Shown here: positions 12,082 to 32,554 of the stretch, piece after piece
How positions within the stretch are numbered: the first letter of the stretch is position 1
Layout: every line of letters starts with the position of its first letter
The notes under the pieces: generated by a model
Seen by the model: only the letters and a program-made list of their open reading frames with translations
The model's database searches: none
Told to the model about the DNA's origin: nothing
Assembly (NCBI RefSeq): GCF_048128805.1
Contig: NC_136001.1
Span: 5,958,001-6,022,000, forward strand
Direction: 5' to 3'
Length of the DNA: 64,000 nucleotides
Source: Centroberyx gerrardi
Lineage: Eukaryota > Chordata > Actinopteri > Beryciformes > Berycidae
Made by a program: the position numbers and the translations under genes

Positions 12082-13869
12082 ATGGCTTTCACTATGCTGA
12101 GGCCGGTGGCGACGCATCCCTTCTCTTACCCCGCTGACCTGACCGTGATGTCGGACGACGAGGAGGGGAACCGCAGCGAGAGCGACGGCAGCACCGACCA
12201 GGGCTACGGCTGCTGCGGGACGCCGGTGGAGAAGTACCGGCGGGTGTCCGGTGTGGTAGTGAGGCAGCGGAACGCCGCAAACGCCAGGGAGCGAGACCGG
12301 ACCCAGAACGTCAACACGGCCTTCACGGCGCTGCGGACACTCATTCCCACGGAACCGGTGGACAGAAAGCTCTCCAAAATTGAAACCCTGCGCCTGGCGT
12401 CCAGCTACATCTCGCACTTAGCCAACGTGCTGGTTGTAGGAGACGGGAGGGAGGACGGCCAGCCCTGCCTGAGCGCTGTCTACAAGGAGATGCCAGGAGG
12501 CGGAGAGGGCAAGCAGCCCAGAACTATCTGCACGTTCTGCCTCAGCAACCAGCGGAAAGGGGTAAAAATCTGAAGTCACCAGACACCTAGAACCGATACG
12601 TGCAGTTCTCTCATATGGAGAGAGCGTCCTGCCAAACTCCATTCTAAAATCTGACAATTTAAAGTTTCTTTGCTTATCGTGAAACTTGCATACATGGTAA
12701 GGCAATACTTAAGATCTTTTACAAATCTTTAGAGTCCACTCTTCAATTCGGCGTACATTCAATACACAAAGTAGCACTAGTTTTAATTTCAAATTTTAAA
12801 ATCGGTTCGCCTGTTATTTCCCAATATTCCCCCTCCAACATAACGTGGAGGGTGTCAGCGAGCGGTGTGAACCAATTCAAAAAGTTAACATTTTATTGGA
12901 ATAAAGTGCTGCCTGGCGGATGACTACCATGCCGAGTTTTCCAGAAGACCCTAATAATTCTTAAAAGGTCTTAAGTCATGTTTAACGAGGTGTGTATCTT
13001 TGCCGATTAGCAAGGCAACATTAAACTGTCAGATTTTTGAATGGCGTCTAGAGAGAACGAAAAATATCGGCGCTAGAACGTAGCACACCATTGTAAAATA
13101 CATATTTTATCGATAACATATCATAACAATAATGAAATGTCATTCTTCCGCCAAGCAATAGGTCTATAGTTCTTGAACACTAGCTAAGCGGCACATAGTA
13201 GCAGTAGCGGTGGTTTTCGTTTAGCGCATTAATATTTAAATGAACCGTTATGCTGCCACAGGTGCGTGTTAATCGGATAATCTACAACGCCTCGGCCAAT
13301 CAGAACTGAGAACGGGAGCTATCAGTTTGTTAATATGAAATACAGCAAATTAAGTCAGTGCCTGGTGTAGTTTTCAGGTTATAGGTCTACTGTGTTTGAA
13401 AAGTTATAGCATAGCCACTTCAGAAAATCAAAGGTTTGATCCTCTGGAGAGAATAAAGTCTGTGGAAGTTTAGAGCACAGTCATAGGATAGGCCTAGTGT
13501 GGAGTCAGAATAAGCTGCATGCATCTCAGTGAAATGGACATGGTCCATCTTGGCGTTCTAATCACTGTGTTGGGATTTAGTTTATTTATAGGTGCCATAT
13601 CATTCAGTGCACTGAAATATCCTTTAAAGGAAAACAAGGGTTTTTATTGATACTAGATATGTAATTGCACTAAACTATTTATATGCTCTTAAGAGAGCAA
13701 ATGGCCAACATCTGGGCCAAAATATTTCTTATAGGCTCACAGTAATGATGTTTTGATTGATAGTGACAGCAATGACTGATGCAATTTCCTGCTTTTTTCA
13801 CAGGTGAAGGACAGACGAGACTGTGTGAAAATGCACGGGGGCAGTGCGCTGCGAATAAGTCGGAGATGA
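12082..13869 (+). CDS. tcf15: Transcription factor 15 (paraxis), bHLH
   Basis: This is a nuclear basic helix-loop-helix factor that heterodimerises with E-proteins; in vertebrates it acts in paraxial mesoderm and somite epithelialisation. Coding exons are 12082-12561 and 13804-13869, phase 0, with donor AAAGGG|gtaaaa and acceptor tttttcacag. The protein is 181 residues (human 199). It starts MAFTMLRP, close to the human MAFALLRP. An acidic Ser-rich stretch (about 22-40) precedes the basic region [10 protein letters not shown] (64-73), and helix-loop-helix follows to about 116 with [17 protein letters not shown]. The C-terminal [12 protein letters not shown] motif is also in human TCF15. Exon 2 adds only 21 residues ending in SRR. 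Without splicing the frame would run on only to a stop at 12573, so exon 2 matters only for the extreme C-terminus. Confidence 0.95.
12608..13057. mobile_element. Intron-1 MITE family, copy A (in tcf15)
   Basis: Its terminal inverted repeats read CTCTCATATGGAGAGAG...CCATTCTAAAATCTG on the left and CAGATTTTTGAATGG...AGAGAGAAC on the right. The interior (TCGGTTCGCCTGTTATT, TAAGTCATGTTTAACGAGG) is shared with copy C at 63.1 kb and in part with copy B at 21.8 kb. All three copies have the same orientation. No coding capacity. Confidence 0.8.
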
Positions 13870-14794
13870 AAGCATCTGGCTTGGAGTAACCTTGAATCTA
13901 CTCCCAGAGCAGACCTGAGGGAAACCTTCAGCTGACATGCTCCTGGGTTCTAGAAGCATCTCAGCACCGCCATGTTCTTAAAGGACTACCCCGACTACCA
14001 GTCCTCTCATCACATGTCACAGTTGGGTATGAGGTGCCTCAGTGGACCAGACTCCCAAAAAGTCGGTGTAGTCCTTTAAGATGACACTAAGCTGATCTTA
14101 AAAACCGAGGTGCTTTTGGGAAGCTTGGCTCAGAAACGGACTGCTGCAACAGACCAGTTTGAGGAATGTTGTGTGAGAGGAAAGACTACTCCGTCCACCA
14201 AGGTTGTGTTGTACTTCTCCTGCAACAGGAGACACTAGTGGGACGCTGCTTTACAAAGAGACTGTGGTTGGTTGCTTTTTCATTATATGTTGTATTCTAC
14301 TTTGAAATTAAATCTATTTTTACAGAGACATGGTTGTCTAGTATTTTGCCGTCAATTTGGTGGTTGTATCATTTTTTTTATACAACTTACAAGCTGCCAT
14401 TTATGGGATTCTCAATCTAGCCAGTTCATTTGCCTTCAAAAAGCTGTTTTGTTCAAAGCCCAATCATAGAGACACATCATTTGAGAATAAGAATTATAAA
14501 TTTATGTCATTTCTTGATGATTGATTTTTCAGTGACAGTTATGTGGAGTTGACAGTGTTGATTGGAGACTGGTTTGTCCATTCACATAGCTGAACTGGCT
14601 CTGAGCCGGCTGTTCAAAACTAGAGTGTTAAATTACCTCTGAGTGTGGACCCATCAGAGGTAAACACTGTAAATTTCTACACTCTCAGGGTTAAATTAAC
14701 ACTGACAATTTTGCTGTGATTAGTAAAGATGCAAAATGCTGATCTTCAATCCTACCTCTCCTCAAACCTGTCTTCATGATTTAAAAAAAATGGC

Positions 14795-14800
14795 AATAAA
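14795..14800 (+). terminator. tcf15: Candidate tcf15 polyadenylation signal
   Basis: An AATAAA hexamer lies about 0.9 kb after the tcf15 stop codon. Other weaker candidates exist; the assignment is positional. Confidence 0.3.
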
Positions 14801-15674
14801 ACAACACGTACAGTATATGGAAGTCCAGGACTGCACCCCACCCCAAAGAACAAACCACTACAACCATGATTGGCATCTTCTGCCTGTAACTGCTCAGAAG
14901 GGGAAACCTGCTGTATATGGGGAATTCCAATACAGTTTTACCTTCTCCGTCTGAGTAATGCCAAGGAATCTCAACAGAGGAAGTAATCAATCTTCTCCTC
15001 AGCAGGGTCTCTCTGAAATAGTTGTGTCCCAGCAGTATCTGACCACAGAAAGCCTCGTCAGGGTGGTATGTGCAGCGGACTGCCAGTTAGGAAGGCATGA
15101 ATCACGCGGAATCCGAGTCAACTCTGGGAAAAGGTAAAGGCAAAACAGGAAAGACACAAATGAGCGTTGCTGGATCTATTGTAGTGAGTGATGATTACTC
15201 ATGGGGATCATCAGGGACCGTAGCACATTGCTGGAGCCATGCCCAACGAGATCAACCTCAGAACGAAACAGGCAGAGCTTTAGTTTTGATCTTATGGCTG
15301 AAAATATCCCTTTATGTATCTGTTAGTCCATAAAGCTGTGCACTCTCATGTTTGGAAAAAGCCTCAGCTGTACATCACATGCAACTCAAGTCGTTGCTAA
15401 TCGCGCCTTCGCCGATGACGCCGCATTCAACGTTTGGAATATTTGGGGCCGGTATCCAGGAAAATATAGAAAGTAGAAGTCTGATCTTTGGCACGACTGT
15501 GTTCAAGTAGTAAATCTCCTGGGTTGTGATCCACATGTGGTGTTGATCAGTCACAGCTAATATCACCTAGCACCCTGTGTCCAGACAAACACAGCTGCTG
15601 ATGAATTAATGTTGTAGATCACACCGGGAGAGCGGGGCGACGGGAGACTCCGTGTGTGAGAATCCGTCCCTGTG

Positions 15675-15765
15675 CTGAGATAGATGCAAAATTCATCTCT
15701 CAATTGGACCAAAAAAAAGAAAGTCAGGTGCACGAGTTAAAAAGTGTTTAATGCATCTATCTCAG
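15675..15765. repeat. 91-bp element with perfect 14-bp terminal inverted repeats
   Basis: CTGAGATAGATGCA at 15675-15688 is the exact reverse complement of TGCATCTATCTCAG at 15752-15765. The interior is short and non-coding. It could be a very small MITE or a solitary stem-loop. Confidence 0.65.
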
Positions 15766-16601
15766 TGTATGGATGATTCATTGAGGCTTTATTGACCAAG
15801 GTACATGATGTGCAGGTTGCTCTACTTTTGATTCCTGTATGAATTCCTGCACGCAAGGAAACCCTCTGAATTCACTACCACAGCTGCAGGATCAAATGGA
15901 GTGTGTCTTTATGTATGTGCGAGGGTGTGTGTGCTAATGTGACCGTGTGAGTGTTTGTGTGCGTATGTTGAGAATGGAGTAACGTGTACATGGTGATTTG
16001 CCACTATCTGATGTCTAGGGTCTATTTGGTGCTTAGAACAGGACTGCATGTGGTCAGAAATACCACTCAAAGTTACTCATTATCACCTTGGACGGTGCAA
16101 TACAAGACACTAGTCAGAGCCAACTATGAGATTTATCGCAGATTTTAAACATTTTACAACACAGTTATTACTAAACTGAATCCTTTAAATCACCCGTGAA
16201 GTGATGTTTAGAAATACACCCTGTGGAAGTAAGTTATTGCACTCGCGGTCCTTCGGGGCCGGCACAAATAACTGCACACTTGCATAAAGCATCCCAACCC
16301 TCCGGTTTCTCTCCACCTGTCAGTGCTAAAGTCTAATTAGAAGCTGCTGTGTGAGCTTATCCTGCAGCTCTAGGGGCCCGGCGGAGCCCGCCGAATGGCT
16401 CCCAGAGGCCCCCCAGGCAGGAAGATGTCATAGAGGAACAGGAAGGAAAAGGCCTGAGTGGCCGACCCTGCCGAGGCCCTCCCTATGGGGCCCGGGTCCC
16501 TGGGTCAGTGCCAGGTTTGAAATCAGCCGGAGAGGCCCAGATGGCCCGCCGCTCGTTCGATGCTAATTTTAATTCCTGGGTGGGAAAGCGTGGCCGGCTG
16601 A

Positions 16602-16774
16602 AATCAGAATCGGTTTCATTGGCCGAGGTTTGTACATAGAAGAAGTTTGACTTCAACAACACAACATCAACGACACAAAATTATAAAAATAGTATATAAA
16701 AAGTTTAAAATTTACAAAATGGGTCTCTTTTTGTACAAAGAAAATAGTATATAAGTATAAATGGTATATATATG

Positions 16775-16823
<49 letters not shown>

Positions 16824-17180
16824 ATTTTTGTAAATTTAAGTTTCTGAAATAGATTTTTCTTTCTGTACAGTATGCACATGGTTCTCTGTTGGAACCTGAC
16901 TGACTGCAAAAACTGTCAAAAAAACTATATATATATACACAGGTGTAGAGAATATTGCACTGGGTCCTGAGCGTTTTGAACACTGCAAGAAAAAAAAAGA
17001 AAAAGGCTGTACACAGTTGGAATGGAATAAACAGAGTATAAATAGGTATAATTATACAGCTATCCAAGAACAGAGTTGAGTGTATAAGAACTAACTATAG
17101 GATAGTAGGTGCAGGTGCTGGACACCAGCATTACAGTGCTATTGTCCATAAATAGCAACAATAGTGCCAATTATGCAAAA
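16602..17180. repeat. Degenerate LINE-like fragment with AT microsatellite
   Basis: It begins AAATCAGAATCGGTTTCATT, the same family start as at 7254, and contains an (AT)n run at about 16770-16820. The part from about 16870 to 17000 reappears in reverse complement at 18805-18955, sharing for example GGTTCTCTGTTGGAACCTGA. Confidence 0.6.
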
Positions 17181-17825
17181 AAAGCATGCAAGTAAATAAG
17201 GACAGGGCAAAAGCAGTGGTGAGATAGAGGGAGAAAAGTTCACTGCTATTGTACACCATTGTGAATCCTTTATTACAGGAGGGCTGAGGGAATGGCTTGG
17301 AACAGCCACCTATGACTGGTGTGATTTCTTATTAAAGTTAGTGATATCCCTGTACAGGACAGGATAAAGTTCCGTCGGAGCGTAAATTATCCTGTCAAAG
17401 TCGTCAGCGGCGCTTTCCCCCATCTCCAGCCCCATCTGGTAGACATTAGCGGAGGATACCATGGGGCAAATAGGAAGGGCTAAGATTGCGATACAGTTCC
17501 CCTCCACCACGCTTTAGCCCTAAACAGACCCTTATGGTGCTGTAGCTCAACCGCTTGACAAGGTAGACAACCCCACCCCCACCCCTCTCCGCCTCTTGTT
17601 CAACCCTATAGCTTCCTGGCCGACCTGCCTGCCGGGGGAGGTAATCGCCATCGGACACGCACTGCGGCCCCTTTCATGGGACGAGGCCTTGGACGGGCCC
17701 GCTTCCGATTTTTACGATTCTTTTCCATTGATGGGTGGAGTGGGAGAGCAGGGGAGCGACCCAATCCTCTGCAGCAGCCAAAGACAGTGGAAGGACACTG
17801 GAGCGTGTGTGTGTGTGTGTCTGCG

Positions 17826-18387
17826 TTAGGGTTCGACGGATAGGAGAGTTTGAAGGCCAATACTGATACCGATATTTTTAAGACCGCTGTATATTTGCTG
17901 AGGAAATGCGTTATGGCAGGTTCATATGGAAAAAAGGACACTTTTGCGGGATAAAAAGGAAGGCCCACGTTGGCTCTGAACTCGTCTGAACCGTCTGCTA
18001 TTTGTCTACAATATCACATAACTGGCTGTGTTGCCTTGTGGAAAAGCGTCTCCATTCCCTTTTCTGGTTCTTTGCCTTCGTTTCCATCTCTGTGCTAACA
18101 TCTGTTCGTCAACTCAGGATTTCTGCACCTTTATGCCCCATCAAACGGCTTCTGAATCCTCATTTTACTTCAGCCGTTGTTATTGTTGTTGTCGTTTTTG
18201 TCACCTCTATTACCGGTTTCCCCTACATTACAGTTACCTCTTTAATCTTCATGCTCCCCCACTCTTGTCAGGGTGGAAAAGCCTCTGAAACAGCATTTCG
18301 ACCATCATGGGACACTAAAACTCTCCACTGAAACCCAGAAGCATGAAATTCCAATATCGGTACGCTGATATATCGGTCTAACCCTAA
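17826..18387. mobile_element. TAGGGTTAGAC-family element, copy 2 (inverted), inserted in a GT tract
   Basis: Terminal inverted repeats are TTAGGGTTCGACGGATA and TATCGGTCTAACCCTAA. The family word TGGAGAGTTTTAGTGTCCC appears here in reverse complement near 18305-18330. GT repeats stand directly outside both ends, which suggests insertion into a microsatellite. No coding capacity. Confidence 0.75.
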
Positions 18388-18804
18388 CAAGTGTGTGTGT
18401 GTGTGGGTGTGCGTTCTGTGCTGTACGGGCGATGCTGTTGACACATTCTCCTCCCGGCCGCAGACACTCTCGGGACTATTGTTTCCAATCCCAGCATGCA
18501 GTGGGGAGGAAGCGGTGGAACGGCCTGAGACATTAGCGCAGACAATGTCAGTCTACCGGGGCAGGGCCGTGATTGCTCTCTGCTTGGCTCCCACTCCTGC
18601 GCTCAACCTTAGGGCGGGGGTCCTTAATGCAGAGGTGAAAAGGCGACTAATGTGAAGCCCGATTTCTCCCCCTGTCAAAATAATACAACAATATGTCTGC
18701 GCAGGCCGCTCTGTGGGAGGAAAGAGGCAGACTTCCTTAGTCACATCCATCACAGCCCAATGCTCTCATATAAAGCTGCTGGTGGAGTGGATCATCATGT
18801 GTAC

Positions 18805-18955
18805 ACCTTTTTTCTTTTTCCTTGCAGTGTTCAAAACACTCACCCAGTGCAATATTCTCTACATCTGTACATATTTCTGTCTATTACTGATTTCCATAGC
18901 TTCCTATCGGTGCAGTCAGTCAGGTTCCAACAGAGAACCGTGTGCATAGGCTACT
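18805..18955. repeat. Inverted copy of the 16.87-17.00 kb repeat
   Basis: TGCAGTGTTCAAAACACTCA through CAGGTTCCAACAGAGAACC is the reverse complement of the segment at about 16870-17000. The two copies therefore form a distant inverted pair about 1.9 kb apart. Confidence 0.75.
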
Positions 18956-19924
18956 GTATAGAAGTTGCTCTATTTTTTAAATTTTTTATATACCACCTAT
19001 ACTTGTAAACTACTTTCTTTTATGTGCTACTTCTGAAAGAGACCTGTTTCCTAAATTTCTAAGTAACCTACATGAGAAACCCACCAAGTCGCATTCCTTC
19101 CAAACAATGAAGCTGATTCTGATAGGAGTAATATAATCCTCAGATGATATTTTTATTCACATTGTATTGTGCATTTCCCTTCAATCCTAAAGTTTGCTGG
19201 TCTGTCAGTAAACCAAAAAGTATGGTTTTGCAAAGATTTTTAGGGGCCTAATTGCTCTCTACTCCGAAGAAAAGCTATATATTAATAAAGCTATGATGAT
19301 GCATGGGAAAAAATAGGCGAGGAAGACTGCAGAGCTGCATTTTAACAAGACATGGAGAAAGAGCTCGGGCCCAATAAATGCAACTGTTTATGGCTTGGAG
19401 CCTCGTGGACCTGCGAGATGGATGGGAGGAAGAGTATACGTCTGAAACTTTGAACCAGTTTCAACAGCCAGAGCAATTGTTTAGAGGATATCCTCAATCA
19501 AGGCCCCAAAGAGCACAATGAATAGTCTCGCTGACAGAAACTTGCTGCCCCCCAGCAACCTCCTCGACCTGCCTACTGTGTGTCGGACGAGAGCGAGTGT
19601 CCCACGCCAAGCAAAACATCATGATGTCATCCGAACTTGGTTTTTCCACTGAACGACTCCAACATGAGATCTCTACCATTTTTAAAATGTCACTTGTCGC
19701 CTACTGGTTTATTGCTTTGCTGGCATGAAAGTAAAAGTTATTACTAAAAGCCTTTCCTTACAGAATAGAAACATTATGTAGGATATAGTGAGTTCAGTTA
19801 TTTACCTGTTTATTATTTACCAGTTAACATACTGGCCTAACTGATGTGGAACATTTTGGAATAAACTTTTCAGTTTTATCCAGAGTTTTATCCAGAGGAA
19901 CAGCCTATTTTGCAACCATACACC

Positions 19925-20220
19925 ATGTGGCCTATAATAATAATCATTTCTACAGCATTTTCAAAATACAGTCACAAAGTGCTTTAAAAAGGAGTAAAAA
20001 ACTGACAAAATTGACAGCAAATGCAATGAAAGCAAGGTAAGATGTATAAATGTAAGGCGATAAACAGAAAACCGAAAAAGGAGGGGTCAAAGACAACTAA
20101 TAAAACATCATTACATTAAAACAAGTCTACAAAAATGAGTCTTAAGACGTGATTTAAAAGATGATACAGATTTAGCAGCCCGAGCTCCAGGAGCCTTGGT
20201 GGTAAAGGCCAGTTCACCTC
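19925..20220. repeat. Degenerate retroposon-like fragment
   Basis: The phrases AATGAGTCTTAAGACGTGAT and 'agcagcccgagctccaggagccttggtggtaaaggcc' (in pieces) belong to a fish repeat I know as dispersed near LINE remnants. The boundaries are vague. Confidence 0.35.
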
Positions 20221-20387
20221 TTGTTTTTTATCTAGACTCTTATCAGACATGATCCCTATCTGTTCCAGTGCTATAAAACAAAGTGTGGCATGATGATGTG
20301 TTAGCATTAGTCATTAGGTGTGGCCCTGGTAGAGCTGTGGGCTGAAGTAGCCTACAGTGTGTCTGGGTAGGTTTTTGTGCTGTGGGG

Positions 20388-20401
20388 ACGCCCCCTGTTG
20401 G
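20388..20401 (-). promoter_or_regulatory. CTCF-like core motif
   Basis: On the minus strand CCAACAGGGGGCGT fits the CTCF core consensus at 12 of 14 positions. It lies about 1.1 kb upstream of csnk2a1 exon 1. Binding is not shown. Confidence 0.35.
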
Positions 20402-21539
20402 ACATGGTAAGGAAATGAAACACCCTGCGTTTAGTAAGAATGCTGTTTTCTGACGGATTGACTGATTTCTTGTTGAATAACAGATTTCACTTTGGTTTTT
20501 TTTACAGTGACACTTAATCACAACCTCAGACACTCTATCTTTATGATATCTCTCACTTTTGATGTTTGATGTTGTTGGGCAGTTAAAATCCTATATACAA
20601 GGCAACAGTAAACATGTCGCCCCCTATGAATGATTGGTTTATTATTCTTTTTCTGACTGACTGATTGTTGAACTTCTGGGTACAATTGTCGCAATTCTCA
20701 TTCTAAATAACTACTGCATGTATCATGTATGTGTTTTTAGACAACATTCTGTGTCACCCTCCTCTCTCTGTATCACTATTATGATGAAAATGTGATCCAT
20801 AACCTCCTGGGGGGTGATACTTCTGCAGTGAGGCATCGACATGTTCATTTTTGTACATGAAAAGCAGTGACAAAACTGTGTAATACTGTCCTCTCCCCCA
20901 CAAGATCAAATCCTTTCCTGTGAGAAAAACAATGCTTCTCATAAACACAATACTTCTGGGCATAGTTTTTGTTAAGGGAGAAAGAGAGGAATGTACACTC
21001 ACAGTTCACCATTAACATTAATTACTCATAGTGCCATCACCATGGTAAAATAATGCTTTTTTAATCCATTGTACAGCTCTATTTTAAATGTAGATTGAAA
21101 TTACACGACCCCTAAATACTTTCACAAGCTTCTGTACTGTTGTTTACCCAAATGTCTTAAAATTCTTATTCTCAAACGTGTCAGTTTCCGTGCTTTTATT
21201 TTGAAGGCAAAATTGCTGAAACGGAAGTTAGCTTAACGCTAAACAAGGCATTAAACAATAAATAACAAATATTAATTGGAACACGTTCTATAAATGTATG
21301 ATATGGTCACAGTTGGCTATAACGCGAATTGAAACTGTTTCCTGTTTTTAAAACGGATATCATTATAAGCAGGTTAATTTCCGCTCAGACGGACATACTC
21401 GCAGCCAGGCGTGTGTTCCGCGACTCTGCAGCTGAATGGTATCGCTCTTGTCCCTCCACCGCATCCGTTCCAGCGCTGGGGGACGTAGGTGGCGGTAGTC
21501 AGCCATATTGTCTCTGATACAGCAGAAATCACACTAGCG

Positions 21540-21631
21540 GGAACACCGGCGACAGAGGGAAGAGAGAGTCGTTAGCTTGACAAAACCCAAGCGTCTCGGG
21601 AAGAATTTCGGTCGTCGAAGTGATCAAGGAG
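21540..21631 (+). other. csnk2a1: Presumed untranslated first exon of csnk2a1
   Basis: A good splice donor (AAGGAG|gtaaat) at 21631 ends a short G/C-balanced stretch with no ATG in a good context. An acceptor (tctttccatcag) at 23961 begins the exon that contains the csnk2a1 start codon. The 5' edge is a guess; no TATA box is visible. Confidence 0.5.
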
Positions 21632-21824
21632 GTAAATATTCAGTTCTACGTTACCTGCTTTTGATATAGCCGACGTGTCTTCTCTCTGGGAGAGTCGGCC
21701 CCGGGAAACCAGCGAGAGCTAGCGAGCTAGCCTAATTTAGCTTGCGCTAGCTATTGCAGCTTAGCAGGCTAGCAGAGGTGTATGCTTGCACGATGTGGCC
21801 CGCCTAACCCCGATACCTTCTATT

Positions 21825-22064
21825 CTCTTATAAGGAGAGAACGTCACACCAAAGGCCATTCAAAAGTCTGGTAATTTAAAAGTTCGCACTGTATTGAATT
21901 AAGAGCTGTTTGATGGATTGACTGGATGTAGGCTATGAGTGAATGCTATCGATTCGGAAAAGGGTCGTTAAGTCATATTCTGTGAGGTGTGTACGTTTGT
22001 CGATAAGCATTACATTTTCAGACTTTTGAATGGACTTTACCGTGACATTATCTCCATACAAGAG
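21825..22064. mobile_element. Intron-1 MITE family, copy B (in csnk2a1)
   Basis: The left end CTCTTATAAGGAGAGAACGT...CCATTCAAAAGTCTG pairs with the right end CAGACTTTTGAATGG...CTCCATACAAGAG. The interior TAAGTCATATTCTGTGAGG matches copies A and C. At 240 bp it is internally deleted compared with the other two. Confidence 0.75.
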
Positions 22065-23724
22065 GGAGCGAAATGTATCGTGGCAATGGCCTGAGTCTAT
22101 TTATCAGCGAGTGTTAGCTGGCTAATGTTGGCGTGCTGTTTGGTAGGAGGGTTGGCTAGCTAGCCGCACACTTTACCTGTCAATAGGAGGACAAGAAGTT
22201 AGCTAGCTAGCTGTTACGTTATTACCGCCGGCGGCGTAACGGTAGTCAATTAACTCGACGGCTAATGTGGAGCAAGTAAATTAGCTTAGATATCTGTTGC
22301 ACAGAAGCTTGGCAAGTTACGTTACAGAATGCTACATTTTGTGCATGTAGCGTTAGCGAGAATGGAAGTTGGTTAGTTAAGCAACTGCAGTCAGCTAACA
22401 GTTAACCTTGCTAGCTTACTCAGGTTAGCTAGCACAGGCCAAATTGGTTGGACATTAGTCAGGCATTAGGAATTCCTAGCTGTTGACGCTGTGCTCCCCT
22501 GCAGCTTCATAGCGGCAAGCAAAGCAGCCAAGCACACACACCATAGCTTTTAGCTAATGACTATCGCCTCTTTTTTCTGACATTATTACAGTCATGTTGT
22601 GTGGACCAGGCTTGAGATAAATGTTTGTTGGTTAATGTAATGGGAATGACTTCAAAGCCTGACGTAACACCATTTTTTTGGTCCAGTGGGATTAGGAAAT
22701 CCAGATCTATGCTACTATAGTGGCTAATTATTTTGGTAGACATCATGCCACATCTTTGTCCAAATATATCCCTTTGCACAACCAATTGCCACATTGAATG
22801 CACCAGATGGGCAAAAGAATATTTGGTGTTGCACATGTCCACAGTATATTGCCACCTGCATACAGTAATGCCCGTGATCATTAACTGCATACTACATAGT
22901 CATATCTGCAGTTGGAGCAGCTATTGGTGTTGCTCAATACGAAGGGCAGCAATTACTTCTTATATTGCTGGTAGCCAGGATGTTAATATTCTAATGGATA
23001 GCAATGTTTACCCTACATTCATCCAGCAGCACATCACTTCATTAGCAGATGACTGTCCCACCTGCTAGTCAAGACACTAAAATCCAGCAGCTTGCGTCAA
23101 TTCTTACCCTAAATTAACCAATATAGGCTAAATATGGTACAGTTGTCTCATGTGACATATGAGCCAAAATATGTCAGTGCATTTCTGCCACTCTACAATG
23201 GTATTTGTTGATGATGCACGGGGTGAAAAGAGACTAATGCATAAAGTTGCTCTGGTGGTTCTGTCAGTGGTGTGACATTCAGAGAATGGATTTGGCCATT
23301 TGAATAAAATCAATAATTGCACAGCTTATCCCTTCCTGCCCTAGTAATTTAACAGCATGTCAATACTTTGGGGAGTGGTGATGTTTGAAACAGGGTGAAC
23401 AGCGTGTAAAATGAATACTCAACACCAGCCAGATGCAGGTAAATTTGTGGTTAAGTTTGTCTACTCTGCCAGCCACTTTGTCAAGTAAAATGGTGAAATT
23501 GGCTAGGAAATTACATTAATTGACCTGCCACTATGGCCATTGGACTAAAAAGGTAATTTCCCACCGTTTTTAAACTGCCCAGAGTTTGTGCTCCCAAAAA
23601 TGTGCCATTATCTGCAATGACTGGTTCCAAGCCTTAAGCCATGATGTTGCTAGCATGTAGTCTAGAGCAATTTTATTGGATAAGATGCTGTTAAATGCTG
23701 TCTTGTTAGACTGTTTATCTAATG
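22065..23724. other. csnk2a1 intron 1 (no coding exon seen)
   Basis: The first 500 bases contain many TAGC/GCTAGC words. The rest is ordinary AT-rich intron with no open frame worth reporting. Confidence 0.5.
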
Positions 23725-23929
23725 CAGGGATCTCCAATCATGTGCCATGGATGTCCAAGAGTGTGCACATTTTCATTCCAACCAAAGACTACACCAGGTA
23801 ATTTCACTGATTAGCACTCCTTCAACCAGAGATGAGGAACTAATCAGTGAAATCAGCTGCTGTAGTGATTGGTTGAAATGAAAACCTGCAGACTCTGAGC
23901 CTTCCATAACACACGGTTGGAGATGACCA
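23725..23929. repeat. Fold-back hAT-like MITE next to csnk2a1 exon 2
   Basis: The arms 23725-23812 and about 23847-23929 are reverse complements. CATTTTCATTCCAACCA pairs with TGGTTGAAATGAAAAC, and TTTCACTGATTAG pairs with CTAATCAGTGAAA. The left end CAGGGATCTCCAA and right end TTGGAGATGACC resemble hAT-type termini. The element ends about 32 bases before the splice acceptor at 23961. Confidence 0.75.
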
Positions 23930-24117
23930 TCCTAATGTTTGGTTTTCTCTCTTTCCATCAGCTGTGCGAAGGTGCCCCTGGTGGCCCCCCCGCCCTCAGC
24001 CAAAGCCCCCCATACCCCTTGCCCTGTTGGGAACAACCCCTTCCCCCCTTACCTTCCCTCCTCTTCCTCCCTCCCTCCCTCCCTCCCCATCTTCCAAACC
24101 ATCCTCTGCGGCGGTAA

Positions 24118-32554
<8,437 letters not shown>

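Larger units (their letters stand above)
13870..21539. other. Intergenic region between tcf15 and csnk2a1
   Basis: The first ~1 kb is the presumed tcf15 3' UTR. The rest holds several repeats (listed separately), an AT microsatellite at 16770-16820 and a GT tract split by a transposon near 17.8-18.4 kb. An open frame at 17310-17510 (minus) codes for nothing I recognise. The last few hundred bases before 21540 are probably the csnk2a1 promoter region. I see no further exon. Confidence 0.5.

Noticed and set aside
17310-17510. Minus-strand frame of 66 codons with coding-like composition
   Set aside because: No family is recognised and no splice partners are visible.
21480-21497. CTCF-like GTAGGTGGCGG near csnk2a1 exon 1
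   Set aside because: It matches only 11 of 14 core positions, weaker than the three sites listed.
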